The notes under the pieces are model-generated. The model ran no database searches. It was given only the letters and a program-made list of their open reading frames with translations, and was not told the origin of the DNA. A program made the translations under genes and the position numbers. A DNA stretch of 18,902 nt from DASQFQ01 sp038327685. Lineage in GTDB: Bacteria; Actinomycetota; Thermoleophilia; Solirubrobacterales; Solirubrobacteraceae. Below are positions 1-5,524 of the stretch, piece after piece; position 1 is the stretch's first letter; each line of letters begins with the position of its first letter. Location: the NCBI GenBank assembly GCA_038327685.1, contig JBBQLH010000080.1, forward strand, positions 1 to 18,902, given 5' to 3'.

Positions 1-89
1 CAGGACCCCAAACGGCACTCTCATGCCCTCCCGACCGAGCCCGGGACCGGCTGACGCCGGCCCGGCGTCCCCAAACAGGATCAAGAAGC

Positions 90-133
90 GGTCCACTTTT
101 CGACCGGCGCGAGTGGTCCACAATTCGACCGGC
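90..133. repeat. Two 19-bp direct repeats, IS21-like terminus
   Basis: Two copies of GGTCCACnnTTCGACCGGC occur at 90-108 and 115-133, 25 bp apart, differing only at two bases (TT versus AA). Tandem GGTCCA-type repeats followed by a TTGACA box (135-140) are typical, from memory of the family, of IS21-family insertion sequence ends, where they are transposase binding sites. No istA or istB reading frame is inside the window, so any element would lie mainly to the left. The IS family is inferred; the repeats are seen directly. The rest of 1-321 holds no convincing gene. Confidence 0.42.
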
Positions 134-273
134 CTTGACAAACATCCCCATGATCAACAAAGCAAGGACACTGAACCCACCTAACCCCGTCTCCGTCAAA
201 CCCGGGACTGCTCACCGCGAGAGAATCCCCTCTGCGCGGGAGGCAATCTCGACGGGCTTAGGGTGATGGTCTC

Positions 274-296
274 CAATCCCACGAAGCTCGGGATTG
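274..296 (-). terminator. Hairpin downstream of the leftward element operon
   Basis: CAATCCC (274-280) pairs with GGGATTG (290-296) over a 9-nt loop, 26 bp past the stop of the gene ending at 322. There is no U-tract on the transcribed strand, so it would be a weak or factor-dependent terminator at best. A second, imperfect hairpin-like stretch lies at 217-249. Confidence 0.25.
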
Positions 297-321
297 CGAC
301 GCGCTCGACACCCTGCGCCGC

Positions 322-1041
322 CTATCTACGAGCGGGGCAACGGACGTCTGCGTAGACGGCGGCGAGCGCACGGGTGCGGAATCGATCGGGTGGCACCCCG
401 GTGCGCGCGGCGGCGCGCTCGACGGCCGCGAGCACGTCGGCGCGGTCCGAGACGTACAGCACGCCGCCGGGTAGGCCGCCGTTGCTGATCGCGTGCTCGT
501 AACCGGCGAGGATCGCGCGCAACCGCCGCGGCGCTTTGTGGCTGAGCTCGACCTCGACCGCGACCCGTGCGCCGGCGATGGTCGCGCCGATGTCGGGGCG
601 ATGGGTGGCGCGATGGTGGGTCCAGATCACTGGGATCTGCCACTCCGGCAGGTCGCGGGCTTCGTGGTCGCTGACCCACTCGCGGCCCCGCAGCGTCAAC
701 AGCGCCGTAACCCACGAGACGGCGCGGGCATGCCGCAGCCCCGACCCGCGCGTCGCGGCGAGCCGGCTGTCGCCACCGTCGGCGCCGATGGCGCGGCGGC
801 CCTCGCGGGTGATCGCGACGACGCTGCCGTCGCGGTCGTGGACGCGCTCAAGCAGCCCCGCGTCGGCGAGGCGCTGGATGTGCGAGTACGTCGCGCGCCA
901 CCCGAACCCGAGTGCGCGCCCCATCGGCTCGATGCCTGCAACCTCCACCCGTGACAGCCACCGCAACGCGTCGACGCTGCGCGGCCCCGGCCCACGCGGC
1001 TTGCCGCCCCGGCCACTCACCTCAACCAGCCCACACGTCAC
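322..1041 (-). CDS. Replication-relaxation family protein (wHTH plus PD-(D/E)xK-like domain)
   Basis: This 239-residue protein starts at a GTG. Residues about 21-86 form a winged-helix domain (RSVDALRWLSR ... HIQRLADAGLLERV ... ITREGRRAI). The C-terminal half has a PD-(D/E)xK-like pattern: HRPD at 148-150, then VEVELSHK at 162-169 with E163, E165 and K169, followed by a helix rich in Arg and Leu. This matches my recollection of the Replication-relaxation family found on actinobacterial plasmids and integrative elements, where members are thought to act in DNA transfer or replication; the exact role is not settled. It is the last gene of the leftward chain, 3 bp after a doubtful frame ending at 1045. 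No strong ribosome site precedes the GTG, so translation coupling or a different start is possible. Rightward frames across it are shadows. Confidence 0.75.
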   Translation of the reverse strand: MTCGLVEVSGRGGKPRGPGPRSVDALRWLSRVEVAGIEPMGRALGFGWRATYSHIQRLADAGLLERVHDRDGSVVAITREGRRAIGADGGDSRLAATRGSGLRHARAVSWVTALLTLRGREWVSDHEARDLPEWQIPVIWTHHRATHRPDIGATIAGARVAVEVELSHKAPRRLRAILAGYEHAISNGGLPGGVLYVSDRADVLAAVERAAARTGVPPDRFRTRALAAVYADVRCPARR

Positions 1042-1044
1042 GCC

Positions 1045-1413
1045 TCACACCCCCACCACGCGCCCCGGCGTTCTCTTTCTTCCCGCCGCGCTGGCGTTGG
1101 TGCTGCTGTTGCCTTCTGGTTCTTGTCTGTCTGTTCTGTCTCTGTCTTGTTGTCCCTCGACCACTTCGGCCGCCCGCTGATCCCCGATCTGGATCCAGGA
1201 CGCCCGAAAAAGCACGCCAGAATCGGGGATCAGCGGGCGGGCGCTATGCAACCCGTTGCATAGCGCATTGCATAGCGCCACCCCCATTCCTGAACCCCGG
1301 CGCGACCCGCTCGGCGGTGACCCCGAACTCGCCGTACGGTGTCTCTGCGGAGCCAGACTGGTCGCTCGTGCCGTCCCGTGGCCGTGCCCCCGGTTTTGGG
1401 TTGCCTGCGTCAT
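1045..1413 (-). CDS. Doubtful 122-aa frame over repeat-rich DNA
   Basis: The ATG at 1413 overlaps the stop of the ribbon-helix-helix gene by 4 nt (ATGA), and the stop lies 3 bp before the next gene, so its position fits an operon. The product shows no recognisable domain. It is rich in Arg, Gly, Ser, Thr and Gln, and its middle (ALCNALCN) is simply the translation of the 11-bp repeats at 1241-1278. Codons in the C-terminal third use AGA, ACA, CAA and GAA, unlike the GC-ending codons of its neighbours. A perfect 19-bp hairpin and a 101-nt A-free tract lie inside it. More likely this is a non-coding origin or regulatory segment that happens to be open, but coding cannot be excluded. Confidence 0.22.
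   Translation of the reverse strand: MTQATQNRGHGHGTARATSLAPQRHRTASSGSPPSGSRRGSGMGVALCNALCNGLHSARPLIPDSGVLFRASWIQIGDQRAAEVVEGQQDRDRTDRQEPEGNSSTNASAAGRKRTPGRVVGV
1059..1159. other. 101-nt tract without A on the + strand
   Basis: No A occurs from 1059 to 1159, and 1112-1158 is dominated by TCTG/TGTC units. The leftward transcript would therefore contain no U over 101 nt, making it rich in purines and poorly structured. The tract is directly next to the inverted repeats at 1170-1278. Strand-asymmetric tracts beside repeats occur at replication origins and loading sites; that role is an inference here. Confidence 0.55.
1170..1240. repeat. Perfect 19-bp inverted repeat with 33-bp spacer
   Basis: The left arm 1170-1188 (CCGCCCGCTGATCCCCGAT) is the exact reverse complement of the right arm 1222-1240. 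The spacer begins with a 10-bp palindrome, CTGGATCCAG, at 1189-1198. As RNA or single-stranded DNA this would fold into a very stable cruciform or hairpin. It may be a replication origin structure, a partner-protein site or an attenuator; the sequence does not decide between these. Confidence 0.85.
1241..1278. repeat. Three copies of an 11-bp motif (inverted plus direct)
   Basis: GCGCTATGCAA (1241-1251) and TTGCATAGCGC (1256-1266) form a perfect inverted repeat around CCCG. TTGCATAGCGC then recurs at 1268-1278, giving a 12-bp direct period. The block follows the 19-bp inverted repeat with no gap. The arrangement is that of a multi-site operator or iteron block for a dimeric DNA-binding protein; the nearby ribbon-helix-helix protein or the replication protein are candidate ligands (inference). 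Confidence 0.85.
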
Positions 1414-1823
1414 CGCGTCTCTCCTTTGACGTCGTCGTGGAGAGCGGCGCGGATGAGCGCGTCCCGTGCGCGCTGGGTCATCTCGGCCAGGTCGCCGGCG
1501 GCCACGCCGTGCATGTCGACGTCGACGCGTTCGAGCAGCTCGATCGCGGCGGTGAGCACGGCGGTCGCTACGAACTTGCTGCCCAGGGTCCGCGGTCCGC
1601 CCGTCCTGGCCGGGCGCGAGAGCGCGCGGAGGTACCCGGTCTGCTGCTCGGTGAGCTCGACGCCGAGCCGCACCCGCGTGAGCCTCAGCGCATCGCTGGA
1701 GTTCCCGTTCCCGGTGTCTCGCGAGGGTGCTGGCTCGGTGCGGCCCGCGAGCCCGCCGGTCACGGAATGCTCGGCGAACAGACCGGCGACGGCGGCGCGG
1801 GTATTGCCACGTTGAGCGCTCAT
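1410..1823 (-). CDS. Ribbon-helix-helix protein, ParB-like partner of ParA
   Basis: This 137-residue protein's ATG overlaps the parA stop by 4 nt (ATGA), so its translation is coupled to parA. The N-terminal 45 residues look disordered. Residues 47-57 (LRLTRVRLGVE) form a probable beta strand, 58-69 a first helix (LTEQQTGYLRAL) and 82-100 a second helix (SKFVATAVLTAAIELLERV), which together make a ribbon-helix-helix fold. In type Ib partition loci a small ParA is followed by a small RHH protein that binds short tandem repeats upstream of parA, acting as both centromere adaptor and repressor (established for ParG and omega). The gene order here and the 8-bp array at 2678-2813 match that plan. 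The ParB-like role is inferred from fold and position; a simple CopG-type copy-number repressor is an alternative. Confidence 0.68.
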   Translation of the reverse strand: MSAQRGNTRAAVAGLFAEHSVTGGLAGRTEPAPSRDTGNGNSSDALRLTRVRLGVELTEQQTGYLRALSRPARTGGPRTLGSKFVATAVLTAAIELLERVDVDMHGVAAGDLAEMTQRARDALIRAALHDDVKGETR

Positions 1824-2653
1824 CGCGCGACTCCCAGCGACGGGGTGGCGAGTCGGGCGCGTACCGCGACCTCGTGCGCGAGCTCGCGGTAGTCCCGACT
1901 GACCGGGTGTGCTTGGTCGTACTGGCCGACGGCGAGGTGCGCGGCGTGCGCGTCCCGGACCCGGGTGCTGTGGCGGATCACGGTCCGGCACAACGCACCG
2001 CCGGCATTGGCGCCGAAGAGCTCTTCGAGATGCGCGCGGACGTCGCGTGCGTGGCGGGTACGTTCGTCGGCCTGGGTGCCGACAATCCCGAGGTATCGGA
2101 GTCGAGGGTTGTCGTACTCGCGGACCTCCTCCACGGTCTCCATCAGCAGCGCTAGGCCCGCGACGGAGAGGAAGTCGAGCTGCGTCGGGACGAGGACGGC
2201 TTCGGCGGCGACGAGCGCGTTCATCGTCAGCGGCGTCATCCCGGGCGGGCAGTCGATCAGCACGAGCTCCCACCGGCCGTCGATGTTGAGGCGCTCGAGT
2301 CCGCGCTTGAGGCGCTGGTTGGCGCCGCCGCGGCTGGGGTCACCGAGGGCCCGTTCGGCGGTCGCGAGGGCCTTGCTGGCCGGTATCAGCTCCGTCCCCC
2401 ACGGCGTTGCGTGCACGACGGCCTCGAGCGGGCTGCCGCGGAACTCCTCGGGCATCAGCAGACGGCTGACGGTGCACTCGGGCGGCGTGTCTGACCCCAA
2501 GCCGGCGAGCACCTCGAGCGAGGACTGGGGATCCAGGCCGACCTGCACGACGCGGACGCCGAGCTCTGCGAGCGCGAACCCGAGATCCTTGGTGAGTGAC
2601 GTCTTGCCGGCGCCGCCCTTGCGGTTGAGCACCGCGACCACCACCGCGCTCAT
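1820..2653 (-). CDS. parA: ParA-type partition ATPase
   Basis: This 277-residue protein is a Walker-type partition ATPase. The deviant Walker A, KGGAGKTS, is at residues 12-19 with the signature Lys12 and Lys17. The switch region is at VGLDPQSS with D41, and Walker B is VLIDCPPG with D134. The usual hydrophobic strand ALVAAEAVLVPT follows. It lacks the N-terminal HTH of long ParA proteins, placing it with the small type Ib class. The start was chosen at the ATG at 2653 because GGAGG lies 6 nt upstream and homology begins there; the frame stays open much further upstream, but that part is the repeat array. It overlaps the RHH gene by 4 nt. Expected role: moving and segregating the element's DNA by ATP-driven binding to the nucleoid. 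Confidence 0.93.
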   Translation of the reverse strand: MSAVVVAVLNRKGGAGKTSLTKDLGFALAELGVRVVQVGLDPQSSLEVLAGLGSDTPPECTVSRLLMPEEFRGSPLEAVVHATPWGTELIPASKALATAERALGDPSRGGANQRLKRGLERLNIDGRWELVLIDCPPGMTPLTMNALVAAEAVLVPTQLDFLSVAGLALLMETVEEVREYDNPRLRYLGIVGTQADERTRHARDVRAHLEELFGANAGGALCRTVIRHSTRVRDAHAAHLAVGQYDQAHPVSRDYRELAHEVAVRARLATPSLGVAR

Positions 2654-2979
2654 GACCGGCCTCCGATAGGTGCGAGCTGCGCAGATGCGCAAATGCGCAC
2701 TTGAGCAGACGCCCTGCTGCGCGGCTGCCTGACTGCGCAGGAACGCAGGCGAGGACGTGCGCAGCTGGACCGACGCGCATCCGCGCAGCTGCTCACGCGC
2801 GCAGCTGCGCATACCACGCGGTGCAGGCGGGTGCCGCGCGGCTCGACGGGCGGCACCTGGATTGCATGACGGCACGACCGCGGCAACGCGGTCGCGTGTT
2901 GCTGCGTGTGTTGACGGGCTCGTGCGGATGGGCGCCGGCGCTGCGCATCGGGTGGCCGGATGGACGTGTGCGGGGTCAT
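2650..2979 (-). CDS. Doubtful 109-aa frame across the parA-upstream array
   Basis: The ATG at 2979 overlaps the upstream gene's stop, and its own TGA overlaps the parA ATG, both as ATGA. The position is therefore that of a translated link. The product has no known domain; it is Arg-, Ala- and Ser-rich, and its second half is an 8-residue repeat (SSCADARR, SSCARPRL, RSCAVRQP, and so on). That repeat is the necessary translation of the 8-bp DNA array (3 units equal 8 codons). The DNA repeat, not the peptide, is probably what is selected. It could still be translated to couple parA to the upstream gene. Confidence 0.25.
   Translation of the reverse strand: MTPHTSIRPPDAQRRRPSARARQHTQQHATALPRSCRHAIQVPPVEPRGTRLHRVVCAAARVSSCADARRSSCARPRLRSCAVRQPRSRASAQVRICASAQLAPIGGRS
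2678..2813. repeat. 17-unit, 8-bp-period TGCGCA array; candidate parS centromere
   Basis: Reading every 8 bp from 2678 gives units of TGCGCAnn. Six are perfect (2678, 2686, 2694, 2734, 2758, 2806). Six more match 5 of 6 bases: 2702 TGAGCA, 2718 TGCGCG, 2774, 2782 and 2798 CGCGCA, and 2790 TGCTCA. The remaining five (2710, 2726, 2742, 2750, 2766) are degenerate but hold the spacing. The array ends 25 bp before the parA ATG. Heptad or octamer arrays upstream of parA are the centromere and operator of RHH-type partition systems such as omega and ParG (established). Assigning it to the RHH protein encoded at 1410-1823 is inference. Confidence 0.75.
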
Positions 2980-4748
2980 CGGGTCGGGGCCTCCTTCGGG
3001 CCTGGGGGTCGGTTCTGGGTCGTGGTCCAGTCGGGCGGGAGTTGCCAGTCGCCGCGGGTGAGCTCGGTGCGGTAGCGCTGAGCTCGCGCGCCGACTCCGT
3101 CGAGCTCGGCGTAGCGGTCGCGATCGACGAGCTGAGGCTCGCCGGCGATAACGCGCAGCGCCGGGATGTGTTCCAGAGCCAGGTCCGCGTTCGGCCATCC
3201 GGCCGGGTTGCCGCCGGCGAGCAACACGGCATCGCGCACCTGCTGACGGCGTTGCTCGGCCGTCTCAATCCGCGGCCGCCGGGTCCGGAACGTGATCCGG
3301 GTTTCCGGTGGTGTTGCACGTCGTGCCGCACGCTCGCTGGCCCGGCCGAGCCGGTCGGCGTCGTGCGCGAGCGCGGTCGCCCGCATACCCTTGGCCAACA
3401 TCAGCAGCCGCGCAACGTCACCGGCGAGCCAGTCGGCGCGCCCTAGCGCGGCAAGCGCGCACAACGCGGCCGCGCCGCTGGTTGGCCAGCCAGGGGGGCG
3501 ATGCTCGGCGTGTGCCTCGTACAGCCCGATCGCGCGGCGGACCAGCCGGCCGAGTGCGGGGCGGTTGGGGCCGGCGGCAGCGGCGCCGGACTCGGCGACC
3601 CTGGCCAGCCCGTACCGGTTCACGACCCACGCCTCGCGCAGACGACCGAGCGGGCGGGTACGGCCCGCCGGCCATGCCCTGACCTCAGCCGCCCGGTGCG
3701 AGGCTTGGGCGCGGATCGCGGACGCCCGCCACGCCTGCTGGTGGGCTCGGGCCGCGACGCGGCGACGCACCAGGGCGTCGAAGTCGCCGGGCGGGAGGCG
3801 CTCGATCTCCTCACTGGGCTCTTTCGAGGCGTGTCGCGTCGCGGCTACCGCCCGTGCGCCGGCCGCGTCCGCGTGCGCGCCCGTCCCTTCGACCAACGCT
3901 CCCTGCTTCATCAACGCTTGCGCTGAACACCAGGCGAGCGGCGCCGCACTCTCCGGCGTTGCTGATCTCCGTGAACGCCTCGGGGTTACAGACGTCTCCG
4001 CCGACGTAGGAGGCGCTCCGAAGGGATGCGTCAGAAGTCCACAACCCGTGCGCAGCTCGCCGGCACGCGCGATCTGCGCCTCCACAACCGCCCGACGCCG
4101 CAGCTCGTGCACGACCCGACCCCGAGCCCGAGCAACGCTCAAGCGAGAAGAGCGGCCCGGTACGCCGCTCCGCCCACGGATCGCCGCCAAGCTCGGCGCG
4201 ACCCGCGACACGCGGCGCCGGCCGCGCTCGCGGCGCCGCCAACCCCGCGCGCGAGCTCGCGCGACGCGCAACTCCCCAGCGGTCGGGTCGCCCGCCTCGA
4301 GCAGCACGATCTGCGTGCGCCACCACTGCCCCCGCCCGTCGCGCTCAGGCACGTGCGCGACGATTCCCGCAGCCTGCAGGTCATCGAGCCAGCGCTGCAC
4401 GCTCTTGCGATGCGCGCGCACGAACCGCGTCCGCTCAGGGCCACCGCGGGGAACAGGGCCCCAGGCCATCACCGGCGCCAACCCGAACACGAGCTGCTCC
4501 ACGGAGGTCGCAAACCGCGCCGACCGGCCGGCGTGACCGAGCCGGAACAGGTAGCGCTTGACCGCGTAGATCCGCGTCTCGATCCGATCATCACCCGGCG
4601 TGACACAACCGCGCGCACGACGCGCACGACCCAGCAAGGCGCACACCACCAAGCGGCCCGGCTCGTCCGGCAGCGGCGCACGCGCCGGCCGATACCAACG
4701 ACGACCAGGCGCCCCGGGGCGGGGAAGCGATGCGCGTTCCAGCGGCAC
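2976..4748 (-). CDS. Large winged-helix protein, candidate replication initiator
   Basis: This is a frame of 590 residues read from a GTG at 4748. Residues about 60-160 contain a winged-helix-like segment: YAVKRYLFRLGHAGRS, then RAHRKSVQRWLDDLQAAGIV as the likely recognition helix, then a wing ending WWRTQIVLLEA. This resembles the helix-turn-helix part of actinobacterial plasmid replication proteins. The rest is Arg- and Ala-rich and not recognised; residues 510-590 may form a second helical domain. No clear ribosome site supports the GTG, and the true start may be downstream. The gene is followed by the array and parA, and preceded on the other strand by a small candidate antisense RNA (4921-5006), the normal setting for a copy-controlled rep gene. 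The replication role is inferred from context plus the winged helix; a transcription regulator is possible. Confidence 0.55.
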   Translation of the reverse strand: MPLERASLPRPGAPGRRWYRPARAPLPDEPGRLVVCALLGRARRARGCVTPGDDRIETRIYAVKRYLFRLGHAGRSARFATSVEQLVFGLAPVMAWGPVPRGGPERTRFVRAHRKSVQRWLDDLQAAGIVAHVPERDGRGQWWRTQIVLLEAGDPTAGELRVARARARGWRRRERGRRRVSRVAPSLAAIRGRSGVPGRSSRLSVARARGRVVHELRRRAVVEAQIARAGELRTGCGLLTHPFGAPPTSAETSVTPRRSRRSATPESAAPLAWCSAQALMKQGALVEGTGAHADAAGARAVAATRHASKEPSEEIERLPPGDFDALVRRRVAARAHQQAWRASAIRAQASHRAAEVRAWPAGRTRPLGRLREAWVVNRYGLARVAESGAAAAGPNRPALGRLVRRAIGLYEAHAEHRPPGWPTSGAAALCALAALGRADWLAGDVARLLMLAKGMRATALAHDADRLGRASERAARRATPPETRITFRTRRPRIETAEQRRQQVRDAVLLAGGNPAGWPNADLALEHIPALRVIAGEPQLVDRDRYAELDGVGARAQRYRTELTRGDWQLPPDWTTTQNRPPGPKEAPTR

Positions 4749-4884
4749 CGCCAGCGCCCGACGGCACCGGGCGCGCGGAGAACGCAGCGCTCACGAGCAG
4801 ACGCTCGCGGAGCAGCTGGACCAGCCGCCAGCAGCCGCAAGCGGGCCTCAACAGACACGCGAGGACCCCACCCCTCAAAAGGGG

Positions 4885-4914
4885 TTGGCGATCCGTCCGG
4901 CGCACGGCTACAGT
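4885..4914 (+). promoter_or_regulatory. Promoter of the candidate antisense RNA
   Basis: TTGGCG (4885-4890) and TACAGT (4909-4914) lie 18 bp apart. Each matches 4 of 6 consensus bases for a sigma-A-type promoter. Transcription would start near 4921, just before two hairpins and a terminator. No reading frame follows with a ribosome site. Confidence 0.42.
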
Positions 4915-4920
4915 TGGCGG

Positions 4921-5006
4921 ACAATTCATATGTGGGTGCTCCTCGCGGAGCACTGTGTGGTCGGAAGACCGCAGCGAAAGACCGGGATTTGGCCACCGGT
5001 CTTTTT
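4921..5006 (+). ncRNA. Candidate countertranscribed small RNA opposite the replication-gene leader
   Basis: About 86 nt run from the predicted start to a U-tract. The predicted order is an A+U-rich 5' segment (ACAATTCATATG); hairpin 1, GTGCTCC / TCGC loop / GGAGCAC (4936-4953); hairpin 2, TGTGGTC / GGAA loop / GACCGCA with one G-U pair (4956-4973); and an intrinsic terminator (4976-5006). It is transcribed away from the leftward gene at 4748, on the opposite strand of that gene's probable leader. Plasmid copy number is often set by such short, stem-loop antisense RNAs (established for several families). I do not recognise the RNA itself. It could instead be a leader attenuator. Confidence 0.45.
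4976..5006 (+). terminator. Intrinsic terminator
   Basis: AAAGACCGG (4977-4985) pairs with CCGGTCTTT (4996-5004) over a 10-nt loop, and the right arm runs into TTTTT (5002-5006). The T-run is clear in the rightward direction and only three bases long in the leftward direction, so the RNA terminated is most likely the rightward one. Confidence 0.65.
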
Positions 5007-5054
5007 CGTTCTGCGGCGTGTATGCCGGCGGCCCGCGACAAGCGACCTGAAGGG

Positions 5055-5366
5055 TCAGCCCTGACGCTGCGGCGCGAAGCGAGAAACGACGCGCCGACGG
5101 AACTGGTCGGCCAGCGCGAGCGCGTCCGGCGAGGGTTCGCACCTGCGGCGTCCCGCTCGCTGCTGAAACGCGCCGAGCGGCACCCGGGCCGACGTCGCGT
5201 CTGCGGGTCCCCCGGAGACCCCGTGTCCCCCTAAACGGTCGGGGTTGTCCCCCGAAAATCCCCTTAAGGGGTCTAGAGCCGGTCGCTCCTTGCGGGTTTC
5301 CGGCGTCCTGCGGTGTCCGGGGATGTCCGGCGTGAGCGGAGCGTTTTCCCTGCTCTGGCCGGACAT
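5055..5366 (-). CDS. Small hypothetical frame next to tRNA-Tyr
   Basis: A 103-residue frame runs from the ATG at 5366. No domain is recognised; it is rich in Arg, Pro and Gly, with a more protein-like C-terminus (DALALADQFRRRVVSRFAP) using GC-ending codons. The reading frame continues upstream into the tRNA gene, where its translation (MSEWLKETGCKP) is meaningless, so the true start, if any, is inside. No ribosome site is evident, and the frame crosses the TGTCC repeats and the CCCCTTAAGGGG palindrome at 5260-5271. Probably not coding, but worth a homology search because small excisionase-type genes often sit beside att sites. Confidence 0.22.
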   Translation of the reverse strand: MSGQSRENAPLTPDIPGHRRTPETRKERPALDPLRGFSGDNPDRLGGHGVSGGPADATSARVPLGAFQQRAGRRRCEPSPDALALADQFRRRVVSRFAPQRQG

Positions 5367-5380
5367 GTCCGCTGGTGTCC
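5223..5380. repeat. TGTCC repeat cluster flanking the tRNA 3' end
   Basis: Copies of (A/G/T)TGTCC occur at 5223, 5245, 5313, 5323, 5365 and 5375, and an inverted copy, GGACAT, is at 5361. The last forms the palindrome CGGACATGTCCG. CCGCTGG TGT CCAGCGG (about 5370-5386) and CCCCTTAAGGGG (5260-5271) are further palindromes. The cluster ends about 15 bp from the tRNA 3' end, where integrase arm sites are usually found. The role is inferred. Confidence 0.4.
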
Positions 5381-5395
5381 AGCGGAGGAGGTGGA

Positions 5396-5477
5396 TGGGG
5401 GGAGCAGGATTCGAACCTGCGTAGGCTGAGCCAACGGGTTTACAGCCCGTCTCCTTTAACCACTCGGACATCCCCCC
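5396..5477 (-). tRNA. tRNA-Tyr (anticodon GTA)
   Basis: The leftward strand folds as a class II tRNA of 82 nt. The acceptor GGGGGGA (5477-5471) pairs with TCCCCCC (5403-5397), followed by discriminator A at 5396. The anticodon stem ACGGG/CCCGT encloses CTGTAAA with GTA at 5443-5441. A long variable arm, typical of bacterial tRNA-Tyr, follows, then the T arm GCAGG-TTCGAAT-CCTGC. CCA is not encoded. The 3' end faces the plasmid-like genes to the left. Confidence 0.96.
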
Positions 5478-5524
5478 GAGTGCGATGGCAGTTTAGTATC
5501 GGCAGGTGAGAGGAGGAGGGATGG

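Noticed and set aside
493..1892. Rightward open frames over the leftward genes at 322-1823
   Set aside because: High-GC shadow frames with no domains; the leftward frames carry recognisable folds.
2678..2813. CRISPR array
   Set aside because: The repeat unit is only 8 bp with 2-bp variable parts, and there are no spacers of CRISPR length or cas genes.
2654..3331. Long N-terminal extension of ParA
   Set aside because: It translates the repeat array and the end of the wHTH gene in another frame; the ATG at 2653 has GGAGG at the right distance and ParA homology starts there.
4871..4884. CCCC-TCAAAA-GGGG hairpin as a terminator
   Set aside because: The stem is only 4-5 bp and lacks a clear T-run; it abuts the -35 box of the candidate RNA promoter and has no gene end nearby.
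3292..5234. Long rightward frames (over 400 residues) opposite the wHTH gene
   Set aside because: Arg-, Pro- and Ala-rich low-complexity translations with no domain and no ribosome sites; the opposite strand has a helix-turn-helix pattern.
5367..5471. N-terminal part of a leftward open frame that begins inside the tRNA (MSEWLKETGCKP...)
   Set aside because: It is a translation of the tRNA-Tyr gene itself, a common annotation artefact; only the part left of 5366 was kept, as doubtful.
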